Below the pieces are notes generated by a model. That model made no database searches, had not been told where the DNA came from, and saw nothing but the letters and a program-made list of their open reading frames with translations. Below are positions 9,037-19,425 of a stretch of 64,000 nt of DNA, piece by piece. The translations under genes were made by a program, and so were the position numbers. The stretch is from Macrotis lagotis (lineage: Eukaryota; Chordata; Mammalia; Peramelemorphia; Peramelidae): positions 252,780,518 through 252,844,517 of the forward strand of contig NC_133658.1 of the NCBI RefSeq assembly GCF_037893015.1. Direction: 5' to 3'. Every line of letters starts with the position of its first letter. Positions within the stretch are counted from its first letter, which is position 1.

Positions 9037-9285
9037 CTAATAATAACTAATGTTTATATAGCCTTTATTATGAGCCAGCAACTATGCTAAATGCTTTATA
9101 ATTATTATCTCATTTCATCCTTAAAGCAGCCCTGGCAGATAGGTACTATTATTATATCCTTTTTTACAGATGAGGAAACTGAGGCAAAGAGGGCTTTAGT
9201 GACTTGCCAAAGGTCAGATAGCAGTTATGTATCTGATGTGGATTTGAACTCAGATCTTTGTTCTATCCATTATATCACCTAGATG
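9037..9285 (-). repeat. MIR3-like marsupial SINE
   Basis: On the plus strand it reads 'taatgtttatatagcctttatta', then 'gatgaggaaactgaggcaaagag', then 'gatttgaactcagatctttgttctatccattatatcacctagatgcc', the reverse of a tRNA-headed SINE. The family recurs at about 35025, 40515, 47010, 62030 and 63240. Confidence 0.75.
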
Positions 9286-9689
9286 CCTCACTAGGATAGG
9301 CTAATTACCTTGGGATTCTGGGTATCACTCTCTGGATCTGTCATCTCCTAAGAGAATGAAAGCCAGAACACAAGTTCAAAACCAACCTTCCAATACAGTT
9401 TTCTACCAGTTCCCTGAAATGTCAGTCTTGAACCATGACAGAACTCTCAGTGTGTTGTAATTGGCACCTTGTAATCCTTGGTATTTTTATCTATTAAACT
9501 AAAGAGTTGAATTCCATCTCTAAGATTCCTTTTCTTTCTGACATTCTATATCCCAAGGGGTTTTGCACTTCCTACATTCTATATTCTAGGATCCTTTCGA
9601 GCTATGTAATTTTATATTCTAAATATTGATATATTTTACTGTTCTATATTCAAAGAATCATAATCTTAGAGTTAGAAGAGATCTCATTT

Positions 9690-9935
9690 AATCCAGCTTC
9701 TGCCTGACCAAGAATTCTCTCTACATCCTCCCTAGAACATAGTTATCAAATGTTGTTTATTTGCCCTTGAAGGCAGCTAGCTGCTTATGGATATCTCTAA
9801 ATGTTAGGAAAATTTTCTTTCCATCAGGGTCTAAACTTGCCTCTACAACTCTAAATCATTGCCCCTGCGCTGCCTTCTGAAATAGGGGAAAAAAAAAGTC
9901 TAATCCCTCCTCCAAGTGACAACACTTCCCTTTCT
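9690..9935 (-). mobile_element. L3/CR1-type LINE fragment
   Basis: The phrases 'aaatgttaggaaaattttctttccatc', 'ctaaacttgcctct' and 'agtctaatccctcctccaagtgacaa' are the antisense of the CR1/L3 ORF2 C-terminal segment. The same segment lies in sense orientation at 19265-19425. Flanking copies of 'ctgacattctat' (9535-9660, 9940-9990) look like the tandem tails of this LINE class. Confidence 0.65.
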
Positions 9936-10274
9936 AGCTCTGACATTTGATGTTCTATGTTCTAAGTTCCCCTCTCAGCTCTGACATTCTATGAGCCTAT
10001 TTCTAAATAAAGAATGGAGGTGGGCCTATTTTAAGCACATATGCACACATATAAAAATCTAGATTTACAAAGATGATAAACTAAGGGGTGATTATTTGCT
10101 GTATAGGAGAGGAATAGTAGGATTCCTATAAATAGTAAGTTCTCCTTGGATTCTTAAAATAGGAATTGACTTACATGTAGCTTTTCAGGAACACATTACA
10201 CAAAGCTAGGTATCCTGGTTACAAGCTGTTTCACAAGTTTCCCAATTCCAGATGTATTTCATAATTTCCTCTCA

Positions 10275-10570
10275 TCTCTTCTCTCCTCTCCTCCCCTCCC
10301 CCTCTCCTTCCCTCCCCTCTTTTCTCCTCTCCTTTCTTTTTTCCTTCCCTTCCCTCTTTCCTCCCCCTCCCTTCCCTCTTTCCTCCCCCTCCCTTCCCCT
10401 CCTCCCCTCCCCTCCCCTCCCCTCCCCTCTTCTCTCTTTTCTCCTCTCTCCTCTCCTTTCCTTTTTCCTTCCCTTCCCTTTCCTTCCCTTCCCTTCCCTT
10501 CCCTCCCCTTCCCTTCCCCCTTCCCTTCCCTTTCCTTCCCTTCCCTTCCCCCTTTTCTCCTCTTTTCTTC
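10275..10570 (+). repeat. 296-bp uninterrupted polypyrimidine tract
   Basis: No A or G occurs from 10275 to 10570. It is made of shifting CCCTT, CCCCT and CTCT units. (CCCCT)n at about 10396-10429 gives G-runs on the minus strand. Mirror-symmetric purine/pyrimidine tracts of this length are known to form intramolecular triplexes (H-DNA) and to stall polymerases. Confidence 0.97.
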
Positions 10571-10624
10571 AATTCCCATCTCTTCACTTTCCTTCTTTCC
10601 CCCATCCTCCCTCCCTCCTTCCCC

Positions 10625-10798
10625 CCTCTGTGTCTGTGTCTGTGTCTGTGTCTGTGTCTGTGTCTGTGTCTGTGTCTGTGTCTGTGTCTGTGTCTGTGTC
10701 TGTCTCTCTCTCTCCCCCTCTTTGTTTCTCTGTTTCTGTCTATCTCTCTGTCTCTCTGTATCTCTATCCGCCCCCCCCCCCCATCTCTCTCTTCCCCT
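10625..10798 (+). repeat. (TGTGTC)n hexamer array and CT-rich tail
   Basis: About a dozen perfect TGTGTC units (10627-10702) are followed by CT-rich simple sequence and a long C run near 10770-10782. It continues the simple-sequence block begun at 10264. Confidence 0.93.
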
Positions 10799-10945
10799 CT
10801 GATTTTTAAAGTACACTGGCCACTTACAAACCCAATCCTCTGTTGAAGGCACTGAAGACTTGACTTGCTCTCTTCTTAAACTGGACCCTCTGCAGGTAGC
10901 TGTCATTTTGGGGCTGAATTTAGGACAGACCCTTGATTGACTTTT

Positions 10946-11059
10946 TTAGGGTTTTTTTTTTTTTGCAAGGCAAACGGGGTTAAGTGGCTTGCCCAAGGCC
11001 ACACAGCTAGGTGTCTGAGATCAGATGTGCTTTATGCACTACACCACCTAGCCACCCCT
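10946..11059 (-). mobile_element. tRNA-derived SINE (WSINE1-like), internally deleted
   Basis: A T-rich tail, then 'gcaaggcaaacggggttaagtggcttgcccaaggccacacagctag', then 'caccacctagccacccc'. Perfect 14-bp target duplication CTTGATTGACTTTT at 10932-10945 and 11060-11073. About 40 bases of the usual middle are missing. Confidence 0.9.
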
Positions 11060-11238
11060 CTTGATTGACTTTTAACTTACTGAAGAGCTCCTGAGCTTGG
11101 TTATCCCTCTCTGGCAGCAGGTATTACAAGTGTACCACCACATTTGACTAATTCACTATCACTTTAAAAAGCAGACCATTGAAATGACCTTTATCTCATT
11201 CTGAGAATAGCCAGCAGCTATCTAAAGGAGCTCCTTTG

Positions 11239-11286
11239 ATGAATTCAATAGTTATTAGAGTCATGAATTCAATAGTTATTGGAGTC
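11239..11286. repeat. 24-bp tandem duplication
   Basis: A 24-base unit beginning ATGAATTCAATAGTTATT occurs twice in tandem with one mismatch. Confidence 0.9.
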
Positions 11287-11289
11287 ATT

Positions 11290-11450
11290 TTTGTATAGAG
11301 GGAAAAGTCCTGAGTTGGGAGTCGGGGAAAACTGGAATCGGAAACTGGAATCCTGATGCCAGTTTTGTCAGGAACTCGATGTGGGAACCTGGGCAAGTTG
11401 CTTTCCTCTATAAAATGGAAGGGGTTGGATTAGATGGGTTTCTGGTTCTT
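11290..11450 (+). repeat. MIR-type SINE fragment
   Basis: The order 'gggagtcgg', 'gggcaagttgctttcc', 'ctataaaatggaaggggttggattagatg' is that of the MIR/tRNA-SINE 3' half. Confidence 0.65.
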
Positions 11451-11882
11451 TTTTAATTCTGAATATTCTGAGTAAAGTGGCTCTTAGTAAGTTCCAGGAT
11501 TAAATAGAAAATCCTCCGTATTTATCATTAAAAGCCCTTCATAACCAGCCCCCCCCCCCCGACTTTTGCAGTCTTCTTACACCTTAACTCTCATTCCTTT
11601 GATCCCCCAACCTTTGTTCCCAGATTCTGGGTATTATCACTAGTTGCCCCTATGCTAAAATTACTTCCCCCTTTAATCTCTCCTCCTGGCTTCCTTTACG
11701 TTTTTTTTAAATTTTTAATTTTTTTGTCATTGTTTCATTTTATTGTATTATTTAATCCATTTTCAATTAAAGTTATGAATATTAATTTTTAAAATTTTTA
11801 TATTTAATATTTATTTATTATCATTTTGTACAAATGTTTTTGATACATTAATAAAATATTCTTGTTTAAGAGTAAACAAAAT

Positions 11883-12038
11883 GGGGCGGCTGGGTGGCAT
11901 AGTGGATAAAGCACCAGCCCTGGAGTCAGGAGTACCTGGGTTCAAATCTGGTCTCAGACACTTAATAATTACCTAGCTGTGCGGCCTTGGGCAAGCCACT
12001 TAACCCCGTTTGCCTTGCAAAAAACTAAAAAAAAAAAA
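11883..12038 (+). mobile_element. tRNA-derived SINE (WSINE1-like), well preserved
   Basis: It begins GGGGCGGCTGGGTGGC, has a Pol III B-box-like GGTTCAAATCTGG, contains 'cacttaataattacctagctgtg', and ends with 'ttgccttgcaaaaaactaaaa'. Target duplication AGTAAACAAAAT/AGTAAATAAAAT (11871-11882 and 12039-12050). It looks younger than the three degenerate units that follow. Confidence 0.88.
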
Positions 12039-12144
12039 AGTAAATAAAATACCCCTCCCCCAAAATAATATAGACTCGCTTCAGCAATAAAGTAAAGGGG
12101 AGAGAAAAAAATGAAAATTAAAAAAAATAATAGTAATAATTGTA

Positions 12145-12290
12145 GGTATGTCCAGGTGGCACAATGGACGGAGCACCAGCCCTGGAGCCATGAGCAACTG
12201 AGCCCACATCTGGCCCCATACACCCAACAATCACCTAGCCGTGTGACATGCAAGCCACCCCAACCCCACTGCCCTGCAAAAACCAAAAAA
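12145..12290 (+). repeat. Degenerate SINE-like unit
   Basis: 'ggtggcacaatggacggagcaccagccctggagcc' and 'aatcacctagccgtgtgac' match the SINE head and middle; the end 'ctgccctgcaaaaacc' matches its tail. It lies inside the HAL1-like insertion. Confidence 0.75.
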
Positions 12291-12334
12291 AGAAAAAAGA
12301 AGACCCAAAATAAAATAAAATAGTAATAGTAGTA

Positions 12335-12480
12335 GGGGTGGCTGAGTGGCAGACAGAGCATTGGCCCTTGAGCCAGGAGTACCCGGGTCCAAATCTGGCC
12401 TCAGACACCCAACGATCACCCTGCTATAAGGCCCCAGGCAGGCCACGCAACCCCATTTGCTCTGCACCCCTCCCCAAAAT
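12335..12480 (+). repeat. Degenerate SINE-like unit
   Basis: 'ggggtggctgagtggc', 'gagccaggagtacccgggtccaaatctggcctcagacacccaac' and the tail 'catttgctctgcacccc'. Same orientation as its neighbours. Confidence 0.78.
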
Positions 12481-12683
12481 AATAATAAAAAATGTGCTTC
12501 AGTCTTTGTTCCAACACCAACAACTCTGTTGCAGGTGGACCACATTCTTTATGATAAGTCCATCACAAAAGTTACTTCCATATATTTCCACCGTCGCCAT
12601 TGCTGATCGTGACTCCCTCCTTTTGTATTTCTCCACTATCATGTACTATATTTTCTCTCTCCTTTCACTCTGACTCTGCTGTA

Positions 12684-12830
12684 GGGTAGCTGAGTGGTGC
12701 AGCAGACAGATCCCTGGCCCTGGGGTCAAGAGGCCCTGAGCCCACATACCACCCCTTAGGCTCAGCATCCTCCTGGCCCTATGGTCCGGGATAGGCCTTC
12801 CAACCCCAGCCCCTTGCAAGAAGTAAAAAA
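12684..12830 (+). repeat. Degenerate SINE-like unit
   Basis: 'gggtagctgagtggtgcagcagacagatccctggccctggggtc' and a tail 'ccccttgcaagaagtaaaaaa'. It is the most diverged of the four units within the HAL1-like insertion and shares 'gagcccacat' with the unit at 12145. Confidence 0.65.
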
Positions 12831-13329
12831 GAAAATGTGTTATATCTGACCACTCTCTCCCCATGGCCCATCCTTTCCTCCATCACTCACATCACCCCCC
12901 TTCCCCCTGTCCCCCCCTTCTTACTCCAGATGCCTATACCCCATTGAGTATATATGCTGTTTCCTCTCCTAGCCACCTCTGATGAGAGTGAAGATTCCCT
13001 CATTCCTCCTTGCCTTCCCCCTTTCCATATCATTGCAATAGCTCATTGTAATACAGAAAAATCTTATTATATGAAATATCTTGGCCTATTCCCCCTCTTC
13101 TTTTTCTTTCTCCCTTTACGTTTCCCTTTTTTTCTATTGACTCTATTTTTACACCATATTTTATCTTCAAATTCAGCTTTCTCCTGTGCTTCAACTATAA
13201 AAGCTCCTTCTACCTGCTCTATTAACTGAGAAGGTTCATATGAGTATTATCAGTATCATTTTTCTTTGCAGGAATACATACAGTTCATCATCATTAAGTC
13301 CCTTGTATTTTCCCCTTTTCCTCCAATCT

Positions 13330-14399
13330 CTATGCTTCACCTAAGTCCTGTATTTGAAGATCAAACCTTCTGTTCAGCTCTGGCCATTCATTGAAAGTCC
13401 GAAAGTCTATCTTTTTCCCTGTAAGAGGAGATTCATTTTTGCTGGGTAGTTGATTCTTGGTTGCATTCCAAGCTCTTTTGCCTTCTGGTATATTATATTC
13501 CAAGCCCTATGAGCTTTTACTGTAGTTGCTGCTAAGTCCTGTGTGATCCTGATTGCAGCTCCACGATATTTGAATTGTGTCCTTCTGGCTGCTTGTAATA
13601 TTTTCTCTTTGACCTGGGAGTTCTGGAACTTGGCTATAATATTCCTAGGGGTTGGTTTTTTTTGGGATCTCTTTCTTGGGGGGGATTGGTGGATTCTCTC
13701 CATTTCTATTTTGCCCTCTTGCTTCTAGGATATCAGGGCAATTTTCCTGTAGTAATTCTTTGAAAATGATGTCAAGGCTCTTTTCCTGATCATGACTTTC
13801 AGGTTTTCCAATAATTTTTAAATTATCTTTCCTAAATCTGCTTTCCATATCAGTTGTTTTTTCAATGAGATGTTTCACATTTTGTTCTAATTTTTCATTC
13901 TTTTGGTTTTGAAGTATTGAGTCCTGATTTCTTGTAAATTCAGCAATATCCCTGAGTTCTATTCTTTGTTCGAAGGATTTATTTTCCTCAGAGAGTTTTC
14001 TTATCTCTTTTTCCATCTGGCCAATTTTGCTTTTTAAAGCATTCTTCTCCTCAATAACTTTTTAAACTGTTTTATCCATTTGACCTAAGCTGGTTTTTAG
14101 CATGCTATTTTCTTCAGCATTTTTTTTGGATTTCCTTGACTAGTCTGCTGACTTCATTTTCATGTTTTTCCTGCATCTCTCTCATTTCTTTTCCCTGTTT
14201 TTCCTTCTAACTCCCTCATTTGATTTCCAAAGTCTTTTTTGAGCTCTGTCATAGCCTGAGCCCAATTTCTGTTTTTCTTGGAGTCTTTAGATGCAGGAGC
14301 TGGTGCTTCTTCATCTTCAGACTGGGTGCTTTGATCCTTCTTGGGCTCATATGCAAAATATTGCTCAATGGTGTTCCTCTTTTTTCTCTGCTTGCTCAT
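13330..14399 (-). pseudogene. L1 ORF1p (RNA-binding chaperone) remnant
   Basis: ORF1p is the trimeric RNA-binding protein of L1 ribonucleoprotein particles. Reading from 14399, the segments in order are an N-terminal part (MSKQRKKRNTIEQYFAYEPK), a charged coiled-coil region, an RRM-like part (FRKDNLKIIGKPES) and the C-terminal domain (RNIIAKFQNS...RGAAIRITQDLAA...PRINYPAKMNL). The total, about 356 codons, fits a full-length ORF1. It is broken: a frame change in the A-rich stretch near 14120-14160, a TAA near 14060, and a one-base deletion in an A run near 13425 before the final stop at 13330-13332. No ORF2 follows. Confidence 0.82.
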
Positions 14400-15229
14400 T
14401 TTCCCAGCCTAAGCCTGTTTTGGGGGTGCTTCCTGAGCTTTTGGGACACTCCCAGAAAGATCTCAGTGTGTGAGGCTCTGTCCTCCCTCCTGGTCTGTGA
14501 ATGACTATATGAGCTCCCCTCTGTCATGGGGCTGAGGTGGGGAGGGGCCCTGCTGTTCTATGGGGGGGCCTAAACTGCGATCAGGATCTGAATGTGGTCA
14601 GAGCCCCAGCATCCTGTTCCAGGGGCAGAGCTCTGCAGTCTCTCTCTCTTCACTCCCCTCCCTAGGTTCAATGGGCTCATGCCCTGGGGGCTCCTGCTTA
14701 CCAGCTCCACCTGCTTCTCTGTTTCCTGGATCTGGGGGGTGGCCATGCTATTTGCTGTGTGCCCTGCGGGCTGGGCTCCACATGCTTGCTCTGGCAGAGG
14801 TCCCCTCACTGTTCCCCCAATTTGTGCCCGGTGATCCCTGGGGTATGGGTCAGGAAACTCCCCTGCTGCTGTGAGCCATGGCTCCCAGTGCCCTGGGGCT
14901 GCCTCTGGGATGCTGAAGTTCTTTCGCTTTGGCTGGCCACCCCTGTGGTGGGCTGCCCCTCTGACCCCGGGGAGTAGAGCCTTTCTGCTCTTTTCCAGGG
15001 TACCTTGAGTAGGAGAACTGCCTCACTGGGTCCCTCTGTGGGTTCTGTCTCTCGAAAATTTAGTTGGAGTCCTTAGTTTCAAAGATTTATGAGAGAGCAC
15101 CTAAGACACAATTGATTGGTTCTTGTGGCCATCTTGCTTCCTTTAAGTTTTAAATAAAATCTCACCTTCTACAGGAATCCTTAATGCTAGTGCCTTCCTT
15201 CTCTTAATTATTTCCAATTTATTCTGTAT

Positions 15230-15360
15230 ACATCTCAGTACATAATTGTTATCTCCCCATTAAACAATGAGCACCTTGAGAGTAGGAAATGTCTATGCCT
15301 TTCTTTATCTCCATAGGATTTAGCATAAAGTACATAACAGGTGTATAATAAATGTTTACT
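15230..15360 (+). repeat. L2-type LINE 3' end
   Basis: 'caatgagcaccttgagagtaggaaatgtctatgcc...ggatttagcataaagtacataacaggtgtataataaatgtttactg' follows the characteristic L2 3'-end order. Related ends lie at about 29090, 31420, 48610 and 50250. Confidence 0.7.
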
Positions 15361-15414
15361 GAAATCCTTTCTAGCTATAACATTCTCCCCCCCTCAAAAT
15401 GTAATGATTTTATT

Positions 15415-15677
15415 TTTTAATTTTTATTGATGTTTTACTTTTCCAAATATGAAAGATTTTTTTAAAACATTCATCCATATACCTATGCATATTTCTTTTT
15501 AAAAAATTTATTTATTTTGAATTTTACAATTTCCCCCCTTATCTTGCTTCCCTCCCTGCCACAGGAGGCATTCTGTTAGTCTTTACATTGTTTCCATGGT
15601 ATACACTGATCTAAGTTGAATGTTATGAGAGAGAAATCATATCCTTAAAGAAAAAATATAAAGTATAAGAGATAGCA
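15415..15677 (-). mobile_element. 5'-truncated L1 3' end with perfect 19-bp target duplication
   Basis: The insertion carries an L1 3'-UTR segment ('ttcccccttatcttgcttcc', 'gagagaaatcatatccttaa'). It is flanked by identical copies of AAAATGTAATGATTTTATT at 15396-15414 and 15678-15696. The same 3' UTR recurs at 22940-23100. Confidence 0.88.
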
Positions 15678-15699
15678 AAAATGTAATGATTTTATTGAG

Positions 15700-16999
15700 T
15701 GGTGAGAGATATTCTTCCAAGTATCTCTCAAGAGAAAGTTATTGTCTAAGCATTTCTCAAATATTTTTCTTCTAAAAAGTTCTTATTAATATTTTCTGTT
15801 TCTTATATCACCATATTTATCCCAGTTATCTCTCCTCCTTCCCCCCTTCCAAGTGCCATGAACTATTACATTGTATATTCTAGGTCCTTTCTAATTCTAA
15901 CATTTTATATTCTATTATCTTAAAAAATTTACTGAGGACAAAAAGAGAATGTTTTGTTAGCTTGGTAGGACTTTTGAATAGAAAACTCTTTTGGGAGTAT
16001 TTTAATGTAATATTTTAAAAGGCCCTTAGGAAATAAGATAATATAGCCTGACAGGATCTTGGATCATAGAATATCGTAAGTGGGAGAGTCCTTAGGACAA
16101 AGAATCCAGAATGTTAGTGGTAAAAGGGAACTTGGGGTTGTGGCTCAACTCCCTCTTTTATGAGATGATAACATTGAGAACTGAATGTGAAATCTGAAGC
16201 TCTGAATTTCTGGGATCCTGTGGAGCCTTGCTTTTTTGCCTAGGTCTGTGACAAGTGCTACTGAAATTAAGAAAAACATAGAAGACCTAGCCCCAACCCT
16301 TGCTCTCAAAGTGTACACACTCCAGCTGGGGAGATAAAATTCACACACACACAGGAAAATTGGGGAACAATCCAAGACTGGATAGAATCAACTGGTCAAG
16401 TATATGGTTTGCAAATTAGAATTGCAAAGGAAGAGTAGAGAAAGAGATAGGGGTTAGGTTGGCTATGACACTAAAATGTTAGGTTCTGACTATGACACTA
16501 AAATGTTTTCTATCCAAGAGTCCTATCCAGCTAACCACATCTTACTAGACTAGGTTTTCTTCAGTTTACTTCATGTCTTTATTATCATAGGTGAACTGAG
16601 ACAAAATCCTGAGACTTGAGTTCTAATCTTATCTTTAAAAAAACCATTTATTTTATTTTTAACTTATGGAATAAAGCAAACATTTTTATAACATAGTATA
16701 ATAAAAAATGATTTCACATGAAACTGCAAATCTCTTGGGTACAATAGGGAATAAAATTTTCATTTTAATTTCTTTTTTAATTCCCTCACCCTGCCCTAGA
16801 AATGATCACCATTAGACACAAATATGTATGTATATTTATTCTATACATACTTCTACTTGTCAGTTCTTCAAGAAAATGAGAACATGGAACATATTACTTA
16901 CCAGATTTATGATAGTTGAATAATTTATGAATAAATGAAATAGAGAGCAAAGTTAGGTATAAAATTAATTACATTAATTAATTAAATTAATTAAACTAA
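15700..16999. other. Intergenic, LINE and short-duplication remnants
   Basis: No gene. An 18-bp duplication CTATGACACTAAAATGTT lies at 16463-16480 and 16490-16507. A probable L1 3'-UTR fragment on the minus strand lies at about 16630-16870 ('ttccctcaccctgccctagaa'). 'attaattaaattaattaaa' simple sequence lies near 16970-17000. Parts of 16000-16380 look like degenerate SINE tails. Confidence 0.5.
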
Positions 17000-17160
17000 T
17001 TCTATCTTTTATGATATAGTGGGAAAAATGTGGGCAGAACATGGAGAGATCTGAGTTTAAACCCTAGCTCTGTGCTTACTCTGTCACTTTTGGGAAGCCT
17101 CATTAACTATGTCTCAGTTTCCTTAGCTATAAAATGGGTAGAATAACACTTGTCTTAGCA
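17000..17160 (+). repeat. MIR-type SINE
   Basis: 'gatctgagtttaaaccctagctctgtgcttactctgtcac', then 'tctcagtttccttagctataaaatggg', in MIR order. Confidence 0.8.
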
Positions 17161-17774
17161 ACTATGCAGAACTGTTGCAGAGAAAGTGATTTGTTTTTGC
17201 TCTGAGATTTTGCACACATAAATATCTCTTATCTTGATTGTGCAAATAAGGAAACATTCCTTTTTTAGCCTCAGTCAATTTTCTAACAACCCATACTGGA
17301 GAGGTAAATGGGACTATGAAATGGGGATGTCCATGATCTCCTTGGAAGCAAGACACTGTGGATTCAAAAAATGAAAATGAATTGTCTGATAGGGCAGCAA
17401 ACTGAGAACATCCAAATTTTTCTTGTCAATTAGAGTTATATTTTCTTTTTCAAGGGTTTGCCACACATGCCTACCCCCACCTATGTTGGGAGAAATATGT
17501 TACTATTAACTGAAGTGACCATGAGAGAAGATAGATGAGGCCCTGGATGAAGGCCAAGGTTTCTGTAAGGACAACGAATTGCATGTAGAACTCAAGTTGG
17601 GGTTGGCCCTTGACAAAATTGTGGAAGATTTCAATTGATTTAGGGGGCTTCCAGACCATCTCCCTTTCTTCTTCCTGACCTCTAAAGCACCCTTTTCTCT
17701 TTTTAACTTGTCTACTTTTTTATGCTCAAATTCATTGTCAAGAAATAATTTCTTACTTATTTGTTCAGTCATTC
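17160..17774. other. Intergenic, non-repetitive in appearance
   Basis: Two overlapping minus-strand frames occur (17772-17506 and 17659-17471, 88 and 62 codons). I recognise no protein family in them. They could be remains of an old processed pseudogene, but nothing more can be shown from the sequence. Confidence 0.35.
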
Positions 17775-18065
17775 ATGTATTTATTTTTCAGTTAACAAAA
17801 ATCAACTTTCCTTCGCGACCTTCCTCCCCCCATTTAGAAAAAATATTCATGGTCAAGCAAAACAAATTCCCACATTGACCAAGTCTATGTATATACCCTG
17901 AGACCATCACCCTCTCTCAGGAGATAGGTAGCATGTTTGCTTTATTATTTGTCCTATGGAATCATGGTTGATCCTTTTTGATCAGAGTTCTTAAGTCTTT
18001 TGAAGTTGGTTGTTTGATTCACAGTGTTATTGTTATTGCATGTCATTTTCCTGGTGTTATCACTG
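17775..18065 (-). mobile_element. LINE (L1-type) 3'-region fragment
   Basis: Pyrimidine-rich 'ccttcctccccccatttagaaaa', then 'atggtcaagcaaaacaaattcccacattgacc', and 'gcatgtttgctttattatttg' resemble marsupial L1 3'-UTR sequence in reverse orientation. No target duplication found. Confidence 0.5.
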
Positions 18066-18559
18066 ACTGATACTTTAATATGAGTGAATTTCAAAGGGTT
18101 TAGGACTGGAAAAAACTCTAAGGATTATCTAGGTAGCTCTCATTTTGCATGAGGCTCGGAAAGATTGTGCCTTGTCTTGAATCAGACCTCAAATAACCAA
18201 CAAAATTTAGTTTTGAACCCAGAACCTCTATGTGGCCAATGTTCTTCATACTACAATCACCGTTCTTTATTCAGTATGATGTATAATTTTCAGTCTGATA
18301 TATGTGTAATTAACAGTTGTAGTAGTTTATGTTTGCCCAGCTACTTGATTTCAAGTGGACTGCACCCAGAAGGTATAACTGCTGAGACATTGTCAATGAC
18401 AATTGAAAGAAAAGGAAAAGGACCAGGGAGCCTGATTCTGATTCCTTGGGAAATTCTTGACATGACTACAAAACTAGTAGGTAAGGGGAATTCTGTGGAT
18501 ATAACTTACTGAGATTTCAGTAAGACTTTTAAGTTTTTCATACTATTCTTGTGGAAAAG

Positions 18560-19425
18560 GTGGAGAGATTTGGATTATATGGATGATATGATCAATTAGA
18601 TTCAGAATTAGTTGTGTAGTTAGATTTAGAGTAGTTGTCAATGGTTCAGTGTCAATTGGGCAGGAGAGCTCCAGAAAAGTGCCCCAGGGATCTGTGATTT
18701 GCCTTGTACTATAACATTTTTATTAATGACAAAGGCATAGATAGTAAGCTCATTAAATTCTAAGATGACATAAAACTAGGAGGTACAAGTTGCATCCTGA
18801 ATGACAGTCAGGATCTAAAGGGACTAGAACACTGAGCTAAATTTATTAAGTTGAAATTCAATAGGAATAAATGTAAAGCCTCGCACTGAGATATAATAAG
18901 CCAATTTCACAAATGTGGAGGAGATATGGACAGTTAAAGTTTGGTTTTAGTGGATTGCAAATCAGCAGTGTGTCAGTCAAAAAAAAGTGGCAGATAATAT
19001 GATCTTGGACTGCATTCAGCTCCCAGGAATGGAGAAGTGATAGTCCCCCACACTTTGCACTCTTCAGGCTTCACTTGGAGTCTTGCGTTCAGTTCTGAGA
19101 CTGTAGTTTAAGGACACTGATAAATTGGAAATCATACAGAGAAGGGCAACCAGCATGGCAAAGAGCCTTGCATCCTTGACATGTGAGGATTAGTTGAAGA
19201 AATTGGTTGGTCTGGAGAAAATACGAATGGGGGTGGGGGAAAAGACATGAGAATTGTCTTCAGGTATTTGAAGCTGTCCTGTGAAAGAAGGATTAGACTT
19301 GTCCTGTTTGGCCCCAAGGGGAAAAATAACCAGGCACGATGAGTGGAAATTGCAAGCAGGCAACTTTAGGTTTGATGTCCAGAAAAACGTTTTAATAATT
19401 ACAACTATGCTAAAGTGGAATGAAC
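18560..19425 (+). mobile_element. L3/CR1-type LINE, ORF2 C-terminal part
   Basis: Conceptual translation, with breaks, shows the CR1/L3 C-terminal pattern: 'QFxxL(Q)FKDTDKLEIIQRRATSMAK'-like text near 19090-19170, then KEGLDLSCLAPRGK...WKLQAGNFRFDVQKNVLIITTMLKWNE at 19280-19430. Frames are interrupted throughout, so the copy is old. The element resumes at 19936 after an inserted pseudogene. Confidence 0.78.

Larger units (their letters stand above)
11705..15135 (-). mobile_element. ORF1-only L1 retrotransposon (HAL1-like), 3.4 kb, with target duplication
   Basis: The insertion is flanked by a 16-bp duplication with one mismatch: GCTTCCTTTACGTTTT at 11689-11704 and GCTTCCTTTAAGTTTT at 15136-15151. 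The T-rich left end is the poly(A) tail of a minus-strand insertion. Reading leftwards from 15135 there is a roughly 735-bp leader beginning AAGATGGCCACAAG, an ORF1 remnant (14399-13330), and about 1.6 kb of non-coding sequence. No ORF2 endonuclease or reverse transcriptase follows, as in HAL1 ('half-L1') elements. The non-coding part contains four SINE-like units, all antisense to the element. Mobilisation would have needed an autonomous L1. Confidence 0.7.

Noticed and set aside
10231-10906. Long frames of Ser/Pro/Phe/Leu or Glu/Gly/Arg/Lys on both strands
   Set aside because: They are translations of the polypyrimidine tract and hexamer array, not genes.
11883-12830. tRNA genes, from the B-box-like GGTTCAAATC words and 5' tRNA-like heads
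   Set aside because: The units end in A-rich tails, recur throughout the window and have target duplications, so they are tRNA-derived SINEs rather than tRNA genes.
17471-17772. Two overlapping minus-strand frames (88 and 62 codons) as a processed pseudogene
   Set aside because: I could not match either frame to a protein family, and there is no poly(A) tail or target duplication to support retrocopying.
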